From Paenibacillus oryzisoli (GTDB lineage: Bacteria; Bacillota; Bacilli; Paenibacillales; NBRC-103111), in contig NZ_LYPB01000034.1 of assembly GCF_001653565.1 (NCBI RefSeq), positions 1 through 34,906 on the forward strand: a stretch of DNA of 34,906 bases, in the 5' to 3' direction. The position numbers and the translations under genes were made by a program. The notes under the pieces are model-generated. The model saw only the letters and a program-made list of their open reading frames with translations. It made no database searches and was not told the DNA's origin. Of this stretch, positions 1 through 6,101 are shown piece after piece (position 1 is the first letter of the stretch; every line of letters starts with the position of its first letter).

Positions 1-259
1 AATGTGTTAAAATGGGAATATATTCTTTTATCATATGATGTCATATATTGTTGAAAAGACGCACAACATGCATTGTACGAATTCCATTATACGTTGATTT
101 AATGTCTCCGAGAAAACCATTTATTATCGAAAGCAACACAATCCCTAGATTTAAACTCTCTCTGAATCCTATCTGCATAATTAGACATTCCCCTCTTCTC
201 CACAAGAAATTCACAATATCCTCTATGTAACTCTCTAAAAATCAGGATAACTTTAGAAG
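1..259. other. Left-edge non-coding stretch
   Basis: AT-rich sequence with no convincing gene. A 60-codon open frame at 48-230 has no ribosome binding site and no recognisable composition, so it is not called. The only clear signal in this part is the promoter just downstream at 260-288. Confidence 0.5.
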
Positions 260-288
260 TTGACTTCCACTCCTTAGAAAACTACAAT
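260..288 (+). promoter_or_regulatory. Sigma-A promoter of the DUF3105 gene
   Basis: TTGACT at 260-265 and TACAAT at 283-288 are separated by exactly 17 nt, a near-consensus vegetative promoter. The expected transcription start is near 295. This excludes the upstream GTG at 294 as a start codon and supports ATG 363 for the gene that follows. Confidence 0.75.
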
Positions 289-362
289 TTGTAGTGTGCT
301 TATTATTTTTAGCAAAGAACTTATTCAATATGGATGATTCCATGACGCAGAAAGGGATTGAA

Positions 363-1061
363 ATGATGACTATATTGCTCTATATCGGACTAGCTCTATT
401 CATTGCAGCTATCGTTGGTTATGTGCTCGCAGCAAGAATTAACAAAGATAACACCTCGAGATTGAAAAAGGCTGAAAAGCAAGCCCTGAAGAAGAAGCAT
501 AAGACCTGGCAACTGATTTCTCATGCCTTGCTCATTATCGCCCTCGGCTCCATCGGTACTTCACTCATTCAAAGTTCAGCAGGCAAATACAGTCTAGACA
601 AGCTAAATTCCGAAGCCAACATTCAGGTCACAACAGATAAGGACTATGGGCGCGATCATAAAGACGGTACCTTGATGTATGAAATGAAAATCCCTACTTC
701 AGGTACGCATAGCCCGCATGATTTGAAATTTGGTTTCTACAAGGAAAGACCTGGTTACGAGATGCTTGTCCACAACTTGGAACATGGCGATATTATCATT
801 CATTACCATCCCGATGCACCGAAAGAGCTGACCGATCGCTTAGAATATTTGACCCACTTCCGGACGGCTGGTGCAGGTGTTCTTGCGGTTCCGAATCCGG
901 ATGTACCTGCCGATCAAGAGGTTGTCGTTACGGCTTGGACGAAAACAATGAACCTCGCCAAATTCGATGAAGCTAGTGTAGGCACGTTCATTCACGACTA
1001 TATTAACAAAGGTCCTGAGCAAATACCTGCGAACATACGCCTTGGCGGCGGAACAATGTAA
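363..1061 (+). CDS. DUF3105 family membrane-anchored protein
   Basis: A 232-residue protein. The start at ATG 363 is chosen because AAAGGG lies 6 nt upstream and the promoter at 260-288 rules out the longer frame from 294. Two hydrophobic segments (about residues 4-24 and 50-70) flank a lysine-rich stretch. The C-terminal half then carries the conserved DUF3105 features: SGTHSPH near 113-119, FGFY near 123-126 and the HNLEHG block at 137-142, followed by an IHYHP strand. DUF3105 proteins are usually anchored, outward-facing proteins of unknown function; the His/Glu cluster suggests metal binding, but this is inference. The gene ends at 1061 and the opposing AraC gene ends at 1062, so the two abut with no spacer and no visible terminator. 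Confidence 0.8.
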   Translation: MMTILLYIGLALFIAAIVGYVLAARINKDNTSRLKKAEKQALKKKHKTWQLISHALLIIALGSIGTSLIQSSAGKYSLDKLNSEANIQVTTDKDYGRDHKDGTLMYEMKIPTSGTHSPHDLKFGFYKERPGYEMLVHNLEHGDIIIHYHPDAPKELTDRLEYLTHFRTAGAGVLAVPNPDVPADQEVVVTAWTKTMNLAKFDEASVGTFIHDYINKGPEQIPANIRLGGGTM

Positions 1062-1844
1062 TTATTTGCGAATCGTTTCCCGATCTGAAACGAGCTCGGT
1101 TGGCACTAGCCCCGTCATTCTTCGAAATACGCGATAGAAATAAGACGGATCATTATAGCCGATAAACTCGGCGATTTCAGTGACGGTCAGGGCGGAGTGA
1201 CGCAGCATGTAGACGGCTGTTTTGATCCTCGTGACATGCACGAATTCACTGATGGTTTGACCTGTGACTTGGCGGAAAAGCGAAGCCGCATAATTCGGCG
1301 AGCGAGAAATACAAGTGCCTAACTCGTCCTTGGTAACATGCTCGCGATAATGATTCTGGATATAGCCCTTCATTTGCTCCACGAGCAGTGCGGTTGCCGA
1401 CGTCGTCGCAGCCTGATCCCACTCCCGCTGGAGATACACAAAGAGCTCTTGCAGATGCGCTTCACACAGCGCCATGTAATAGGGCTGTTTGTCTTGCCAG
1501 CCGCGGTGAATCAAGCGCAGTCGATCTGCGATGATGTCGAATTTACCTGTCTGACGGCAGGTATAGGATGGTTGTTGCAGTAGCGGAAAGATGTCTTGCG
1601 CTGCTTGTGCATTTACATGAAGCACAAATTTCTCATGAATTTTCGTAGGTACACTACGCCCATAGAAGGGAGTTTCACTCGGAATGAGCAGCCATTGCCC
1701 TTTTTCTAGCACTTGTTTTTTCTCATTGATCCAGTACACACAATGGCCATAGATCACGAAAATGAGTGTCCAATCTGGTCGTTCATTGGGTTGTTCCTCG
1801 TTCCATGTACTACTTTTATCATAGTGAAACCCCGTTAGCTGCAT
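1062..1844 (-). CDS. AraC family transcriptional regulator
   Basis: A 260-residue protein. The N-terminal half (about 1-150) looks like a cupin-type sensor domain (strands around GHCVYWI and GQWLLIPSETPFYG). The C-terminal third holds two helix-turn-helix motifs of the AraC/XylS type: DELGTCISRSPNYAASLFRQ followed by TGQTISEFV, then the second motif around VTEIAEFIGYNDPSYFYRVF and the final TGLVPTEL. A GAGG-containing ribosome binding site precedes the ATG at 1844. It is divergent from pyruvate kinase, so it may act on the shared 125-nt intergenic region as well as on itself. The ligand cannot be read from sequence; a carbon source signal is a guess based on the neighbour. Confidence 0.85.
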   Translation of the reverse strand: MQLTGFHYDKSSTWNEEQPNERPDWTLIFVIYGHCVYWINEKKQVLEKGQWLLIPSETPFYGRSVPTKIHEKFVLHVNAQAAQDIFPLLQQPSYTCRQTGKFDIIADRLRLIHRGWQDKQPYYMALCEAHLQELFVYLQREWDQAATTSATALLVEQMKGYIQNHYREHVTKDELGTCISRSPNYAASLFRQVTGQTISEFVHVTRIKTAVYMLRHSALTVTEIAEFIGYNDPSYFYRVFRRMTGLVPTELVSDRETIRK

Positions 1845-1888
1845 AAGATCCTCGCCTCTTCTAATAATACTATATTACATGTATCATA

Positions 1889-1927
1889 CTATAGTTCATA
1901 GAAAATCACATGAATAAGGCATATAAT
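1889..1927 (+). promoter_or_regulatory. Probable pyk promoter with palindromic upstream site
   Basis: A consensus TATAAT lies at 1922-1927, but no good -35 hexamer sits 17 nt upstream. Just upstream, 1889-1901 is a short palindrome, CTAT-5 nt-ATAG. A strong -10 with a weak -35 and a nearby palindrome is what an activator-dependent promoter can look like, and the divergent AraC gene is the obvious candidate. Operator assignment is inference. Confidence 0.4.
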
Positions 1928-1969
1928 GAAGCCAACTAATCTTCTACATGCGAAAGGAAGTCCTTCACA

Positions 1970-3382
1970 ATGCGTAAAACGAAAATTATTTGTACCATGG
2001 GTCCAGCATGCGACTCCGTCTCTACTCTGAAAGAATTAATTCGCGCCGGCATGAGCGTCGCGCGTTTAAATATGGCGCATGGCGATCTCGATGAGCACCG
2101 TGGTCGTATTCAGCGTGTACGTCAAGCTGCACAAGAAATGGGCGTTATTATCCCGATTCTAATGGATATCAAAGGTCCTGAAATCCGCATCGGTCAATTG
2201 AAAGATGCTTCCTATGACTTGCAAACGGGCGATCGTATCGTCTTGACGACGGAACAAATTATCGGCGACTCCAGCCGCGTATCCGTGAACTACCCAGGTT
2301 TGCCGCAGGATGTTAAGCCAGGCAATCTGGTATTGATCGACGACGGCTCCATTGAACTTCGCGTTGAAATGATCGATGGCACAGAAGTAACTTGCAGCGT
2401 TTTGAACCCTGCTCAATTGAAACAACGCAAAGGTGTTAACTTACCAGGCGTACGCACATCCTTGCCGGGTGTGACGGAGCGCGATGTGATGCACATCAAA
2501 TTCGGCGTAGAGGAAAATATTTCGATCGTCGCAATGTCCTTCGTTCGTAACGGCCACGATGTTCGTGAGGTTCGCGCGCTTCTGGAACAGCATGGGGCTG
2601 GTTTAACACCGATTATCTCCAAAATCGAGAACGAAGAAGGCATGACAAACTTCGCTTCCATCTTGGAAGCATCCGATGGCATCATGGTTGCCCGTGGTGA
2701 CCTTGGGGTTGAGATTCCAACTGAGGAAGTGCCAATTGCTCAAAAAGACATGATTCGCGCTTGTAACCTTGCTGGCAAGCCCGTTATCACAGCTACGCAA
2801 ATGCTGGATTCCATGCAGCGCAACCCGCGTCCGACTCGCGCTGAAGTGAGTGACGTGGCGAATGCCGTGCTTGACGGCAGTGACGTTGTCATGCTTTCTG
2901 GCGAGACTGCCGCTGGGAAATATCCGATCGAGTCCGTGACAATGATGGCAACGATCGCTGAGCGCGTCGAGCAAACCATGGTGCGCAGCTCCTTGGTTGA
3001 TGCACAGCTAGAATCCAACAACGAAATCACCGAAGTGTTGTGCCAAGCGGTTGTCTCCTCCGCGAACAAACTGCATGCTGCGGCGATCCTCACACCGACA
3101 GAGACAGGCTTCACGGCGCGCATGATCGCGAAGTACCGCCCAGAAGCACCGATTATCGCGGTAACGAATAGCTTGCACGCCATTAGCCAATTGAGCATGG
3201 TGCAAGGTGTTATTCCTGTGCTTGGTGAGTTCTGCGAATCCACGGATGCGATGATTCGCTCCGCGATCGGCCAAGCAGAGTTGCTTGGTTATGTGAAGAA
3301 AGGCGACCTCACCGTCGTCTCCGCAGGTATTCCGGTCGGGAAATCCGGTACGACTAACCTGTTGAAGGTTGAGCGGGTTTAA
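1970..3382 (+). CDS. pyk: Pyruvate kinase, short form
   Basis: A 470-residue enzyme converting phosphoenolpyruvate and ADP to pyruvate and ATP in the cytoplasm, the last step of glycolysis. It starts RKTKIICTMGPA, with the substrate-loop motif GPEIRIGQ, the catalytic-lysine region ISKIENEEG, the signature VARGDLGVEIP, then TATQMLDSM and LSGETAAGKYP. A GGAAG ribosome binding site precedes ATG 1970. The length fits a core enzyme (A, B and C domains). It lacks the extra C-terminal PEP-utilising-like domain found on the roughly 585-residue Bacillus subtilis enzyme, so this may be a second isozyme. An oddity is RLNMAHG where most family members have RLNFSHG. It is divergent from the AraC regulator at 1062-1844. 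Confidence 0.95.
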   Translation: MRKTKIICTMGPACDSVSTLKELIRAGMSVARLNMAHGDLDEHRGRIQRVRQAAQEMGVIIPILMDIKGPEIRIGQLKDASYDLQTGDRIVLTTEQIIGDSSRVSVNYPGLPQDVKPGNLVLIDDGSIELRVEMIDGTEVTCSVLNPAQLKQRKGVNLPGVRTSLPGVTERDVMHIKFGVEENISIVAMSFVRNGHDVREVRALLEQHGAGLTPIISKIENEEGMTNFASILEASDGIMVARGDLGVEIPTEEVPIAQKDMIRACNLAGKPVITATQMLDSMQRNPRPTRAEVSDVANAVLDGSDVVMLSGETAAGKYPIESVTMMATIAERVEQTMVRSSLVDAQLESNNEITEVLCQAVVSSANKLHAAAILTPTETGFTARMIAKYRPEAPIIAVTNSLHAISQLSMVQGVIPVLGEFCESTDAMIRSAIGQAELLGYVKKGDLTVVSAGIPVGKSGTTNLLKVERV

Positions 3383-3496
3383 GGATTGTGAAGCAGGTGG
3401 GACTGGCGGTCGGTGGCTAACTGACTCACCAGCGCCACCTATACGAATAGATGGGTGACCGCCATCACCGCCATCACCGCCGACACACGGAACGAT

Positions 3497-3681
3497 TAGA
3501 TGGAAAACTTCCATCTAATTTTCGCGATATCGACTCATTTAACGAAATAACTGGAAAAACTCCCGTTATTTCTGCACAAAACCGAGATATTCAGCGGAAT
3601 GGCGAGAAATAGATGGACTTTTTCCATCTATTTTCAATTTCTGGCTGAATAACGGCAAATTAGCTGTACTTTTTACAGTTA
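3497..3681. repeat. Four-palindrome intergenic element, copy 1
   Basis: Four 21-bp TA-N17-TA units start at 3497, 3548, 3610 and 3661 (spacing 51, 62, 51). Unit 1 extends to a perfect 11-bp palindrome (3495-3519) with centre AAC. Unit 3 is also a perfect 11-bp palindrome (3607-3633). Units 2 and 4 each have one mismatched pair. Left arms are TAGATGG, TAACTGG, TAGATGG and TAGCTGT. This is the most symmetric of the six copies in the window. Function is unknown. Confidence 0.85.
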
Positions 3682-3706
3682 AACTACTGTACGAGCTCGA
3701 CTTTGT

Positions 3707-3746
3707 AGCCTCCCCTCCACTTAAACCTTGTGGAGGGGAGGCTTTT
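3707..3746 (+). terminator. Rho-independent terminator
   Basis: A perfect 14-bp GC-rich stem (AGCCTCCCCTCCAC, 3707-3720, with its complement at 3730-3743), a 9-nt loop and a short T run. It is the first strong plus-strand terminator after pyk, about 325 nt past the stop codon, so the transcript would include repeat copy 1. Confidence 0.8.
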
Positions 3747-3795
3747 CGTCATCATCACCGCCGAGCTCAGATTCTTCTTACAACAATAATAATCA

Positions 3796-3836
3796 TTCCT
3801 CGCCACCTTCAAAAAAGTTGATTAGTTGGCGAGGAA
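3796..3836. other. Hairpin, 10-bp stem
   Basis: TTCCTCGCCA at 3796-3805 pairs with TGGCGAGGAA at 3827-3836 across a 21-nt loop. No T run follows, so it is not a clear terminator. Confidence 0.5.
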
Positions 3837-3868
3837 TTCTCGCTCTCTCACACTTGTCATCATTATCT

Positions 3869-3944
3869 GACCTCCTCCTAGCACCATTCTCATCAACTAG
3901 TTAACAGACCTCCTCCTAGCGCCACTCTCATCAACTAGTTAGCA
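3869..3944. repeat. Tandem 38-bp direct repeat
   Basis: Two adjacent 38-bp copies start at 3869 and 3907, both beginning GACCTCCTCCTAGC and containing ATCAACTAGTTA; they differ at only a few positions. A third partial copy (GACCTCC) begins at 3945 and then diverges. No coding role is visible. Confidence 0.75.
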
Positions 3945-4144
3945 GACCTCCCTCACGGCACTACACTAACCGATTCGATGGAAATCTTCCCTAATTGTAG
4001 TGCTAACGGATGGCGACCCTAACCTGTGGTAGGGGGCTTTGGTGTGCTGCTGGGAGCCAGATGAAAATTTATGAGAAATCCAGCTATAAAAAAGGGTACA
4101 CTAGAGTAACTACTAACTATTTTAGCAACGGGGGATGCACGCAC

Positions 4145-5092
4145 GTGATTATTCGACTTGGTTTCGTATCTACTGCAATGGCAATTTTTAATAATACACC
4201 TAGCTCGACATTCACATATAAACTGTTCTCGGAGCGACCGCGCGAGGAGGCTATGCAGCGAGCCATTGATATTGGCCGCAAAAACCTGCAAGCTACGCAG
4301 CGGATTCTCTATTACAACGCAGCCCATGGCATCCGGCTGTTTCGGCTGTCATCTGCGTTAATCCCGCTAGCCACACATCCCGATGTACGGATCGACGTCG
4401 CCGCGGAGTACGCGGATGATCTTCGCAAGCTCGGCGACTTCGCAAAGGCGCACGATATGCGGCTCAGCATGCATCCAAACCAATTCACACTGCTCAATGG
4501 CAGCGATAAAGTCGTGGATGCCGCCATCGAAGATTTGAATTATCATGCGGCCATTTTGGATGGCATGGGGCTGGACGAGGCTGCCATCATCAACATCCAC
4601 GTTGGCGGGGTGTACGGCGATAAGATCGCTGCGACGCAGAAGCTTTACGACAATGCCCCAAAAGTGCCGGAGCATGTGATGAAGCGGCTCACATTTGAGA
4701 ACGACGATAAAACATATACGTTGGAGGAAACGCTTGCTGTGAGCCAGAGGCTGCAGCGACCGTGCATGCTCGATTTGCATCATGATTGGTGCAATCCCTC
4801 AGCCCTTTCTCCCATCGAGCTGCTCCCCCAAATTGCGCAGACATGGGGCGACGTGCCGATGAAGATCCACGTCTCCTCGCCCAAGAGTGAGAAAGAGTTT
4901 CGCTCCCACTCGGATTACATCAATCCGGAGATGCTTACAGCTTTTCTCAAAAGCTGCAAAGAAATTGATCTTCCCCGCGTCGATGTCATGATTGAGGCGA
5001 AGGTGAAAGATTTGGCTCTGTTCCAACTGGCGGAGCAGCTTGGCAAAATCCGGGGCGTTAAGCGGTTGGAGGGTGGCATTTTGAGCTGGTGA
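4145..5092 (+). CDS. uvsE: UV damage endonuclease UvsE
   Basis: A 315-residue homologue of UVDE, a TIM-barrel endonuclease that nicks DNA 5' to UV photoproducts and starts alternative excision repair. The start is set at GTG 4145 because the family begins with an IIRLGFV-like strand and a GGGGG-type ribosome binding site lies about 10 nt upstream; a longer frame from 4010 adds 45 non-family residues. Metal-ligand motifs in order are SMHPNQF, INIHVGG, FENDD, DLHHDW, KIHVSS and MIEAKVKD. The length matches the B. subtilis protein. The gene is followed by a bidirectional hairpin shared with the opposing brkB-like gene. A UvrD-type helicase lies nearby, but on a separate transcript. Confidence 0.92.
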   Translation: MIIRLGFVSTAMAIFNNTPSSTFTYKLFSERPREEAMQRAIDIGRKNLQATQRILYYNAAHGIRLFRLSSALIPLATHPDVRIDVAAEYADDLRKLGDFAKAHDMRLSMHPNQFTLLNGSDKVVDAAIEDLNYHAAILDGMGLDEAAIINIHVGGVYGDKIAATQKLYDNAPKVPEHVMKRLTFENDDKTYTLEETLAVSQRLQRPCMLDLHHDWCNPSALSPIELLPQIAQTWGDVPMKIHVSSPKSEKEFRSHSDYINPEMLTAFLKSCKEIDLPRVDVMIEAKVKDLALFQLAEQLGKIRGVKRLEGGILSW

Positions 5093-5131
5093 GTGCACAA
5101 GCTGACCGACCTTGCCCCTACCAAACTGATT

Positions 5132-5178
5132 ACCGAAAAGAACCGATTCTGATGAAATCAGACTCGGTTCTTTTCGGT
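5132..5178. terminator. Bidirectional hairpin terminator, overlaps end of brkB-like gene
   Basis: ACCGAAAAGAACCGA (5132-5146) pairs perfectly with 5164-5178. Inside it, TCTGAT and ATCAGA pair around a GAA loop, so the whole 47-nt structure is an almost continuous 22-bp stem with one mismatched pair. Stem arms end in A-rich and T-rich tracts, as in bidirectional terminators between convergent genes. The last seven codons of the minus-strand gene, stop included, lie in the stem. Confidence 0.75.
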
Positions 5179-6012
5179 CGTATTATGGGCCGTATTGGCT
5201 TTGTGGATATTTTTCACATGGCGCAATGCGTTAATTTCACCGCCGATAATAATGATGAGTGCTGAAATGTAGAACCAGGTCATCAGGACGATAATTCCGC
5301 CAATGCTGCCATACGTCGCGCTGTAGTTGGTGAAGCTGTTGACATAGAAGGAGAACGCAAGCGACGTTCCCTGCCAACCGATGGCGGCGAACAGGGCGCC
5401 GGGCAGTACGCTTTTACACGTTAAGCAAGTGTTGGGTGCGATAAAGTAAATGCCGATGAATACGATGAAAATGATGACAAAGTTAATAACCCAACGCAAA
5501 TTGTTCCACAGCTCGATATGGGCAGATGCCACATGGACGTGCTCCGCCAACCAATCCCCAATCCAGTGACCGAACACGCTGAGCAACAGCGCTGAAATGA
5601 TTACGACTAACATACCCAAGGTAAGCATAATCGCTAAAAAGCGAGAGTGAATGAAGCTTTTACGTGCGGGCAATCCATACGCTTTGTTAACAGCCCGAAC
5701 AATGGCGTTCATCGCTGCGCTGGCACTCACTAAGGCCAAGATTAAACCGAAGGAGAGTGTGCCGCCTCTTTTGACATTGAGCAGGTTACTAAGTGTTTCC
5801 TCGAGCCACCCAGCCACAGCACCCGGAATATACTCCCGAATTAAGCCAACGACATCGTCGGACGAGAATGGCAAGTAGCCGAGTAAACTCATGACGAACA
5901 GCAGTAATGGAAAAAGGGAGAGCAGAAAATAGTACGCGCACTGCGCTGCAAGCCCTGTGGCATCATGTTCGTTGAACTGGCCCCACAGCAATTTAACGTA
6001 AGATTTAACCAT
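5158..6012 (-). CDS. YihY/BrkB family inner membrane protein
   Basis: A 284-residue integral membrane protein of the YihY/virulence factor BrkB family (once annotated as RNase BN). About six hydrophobic segments are visible: near 25-48, 90-108, 125-150, 172-195, 205-225 and 240-262. Family landmarks include the N-terminal DATGLAAQCAYYFLLSLFPLLLF helix region and the GSIGGIIVLMTWFYISALIIIIGGEINA region near the C-terminus. Its biochemical role is not established. The ATG at 6012 has AAAGGA about 11 nt upstream, slightly long spacing. The sequence CATACGGCTAT occurs twice, at 6010-6020 (over the start codon) and 6030-6040. It is divergent from the helicase gene and its 3' end lies in the shared terminator hairpin. 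Confidence 0.85.
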   Translation of the reverse strand: MVKSYVKLLWGQFNEHDATGLAAQCAYYFLLSLFPLLLFVMSLLGYLPFSSDDVVGLIREYIPGAVAGWLEETLSNLLNVKRGGTLSFGLILALVSASAAMNAIVRAVNKAYGLPARKSFIHSRFLAIMLTLGMLVVIISALLLSVFGHWIGDWLAEHVHVASAHIELWNNLRWVINFVIIFIVFIGIYFIAPNTCLTCKSVLPGALFAAIGWQGTSLAFSFYVNSFTNYSATYGSIGGIIVLMTWFYISALIIIIGGEINALRHVKNIHKANTAHNTTEKNRV

Positions 6013-6101
6013 ACGGCTATTTTTCCTTTCATACGGCTATAATTGTGGTAGAATAGATGGTTCAGTCTTGCAAGTAACATTGTTAAGAAACAGGTGGTCA
6101 C

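Larger units (their letters stand above)
3383..4144. other. Repeat-rich intergenic region between pyk and uvsE
   Basis: No gene is supported in these 762 nt. It holds, in order: a GC-rich low-complexity stretch with repeated GCCATCACC near 3460-3483; a four-palindrome element (3497-3681); a rho-independent terminator (3707-3746); a hairpin (3796-3836); a 38-bp tandem repeat (3869-3944); and an 8-bp stem GCACTACA (3958-3965) pairing with TGTAGTGC (3996-4003). The last 140 nt are probably the uvsE leader. Confidence 0.6.

Noticed and set aside
48..230. Small open frame at the left edge
   Set aside because: No ribosome binding site, no recognisable protein features and AT-rich intergenic-like composition.
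3497..3681. CRISPR-like array (palindromic units at regular distance)
   Set aside because: Units are only partly identical, spacing alternates 51/62/51 with just four units per locus, spacers are not unique inserts between identical repeats, and no cas gene is present.
3786..3800. Fur-box-like AATAATAATCATT before uvsE
   Set aside because: Only about 11 of 15 positions match the 7-1-7 operator, it is about 350 nt from the nearest start codon, and a DNA repair gene is not an expected Fur target.
3971..3996. Possible orphan palindromic unit GATTCGATGGAAATCTTCCCTAATT upstream of uvsE
   Set aside because: It resembles unit 1 of copy 1, but the TA-N17-TA length is not kept and no partner units occur at 51 or 62 bp. 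At most a decayed copy.
3991..4144. Possible riboswitch or structured leader before uvsE
   Set aside because: GC-rich segments such as GGCGACCC and GTAGGGGGC suggest local pairing, but no known riboswitch core could be recognised.
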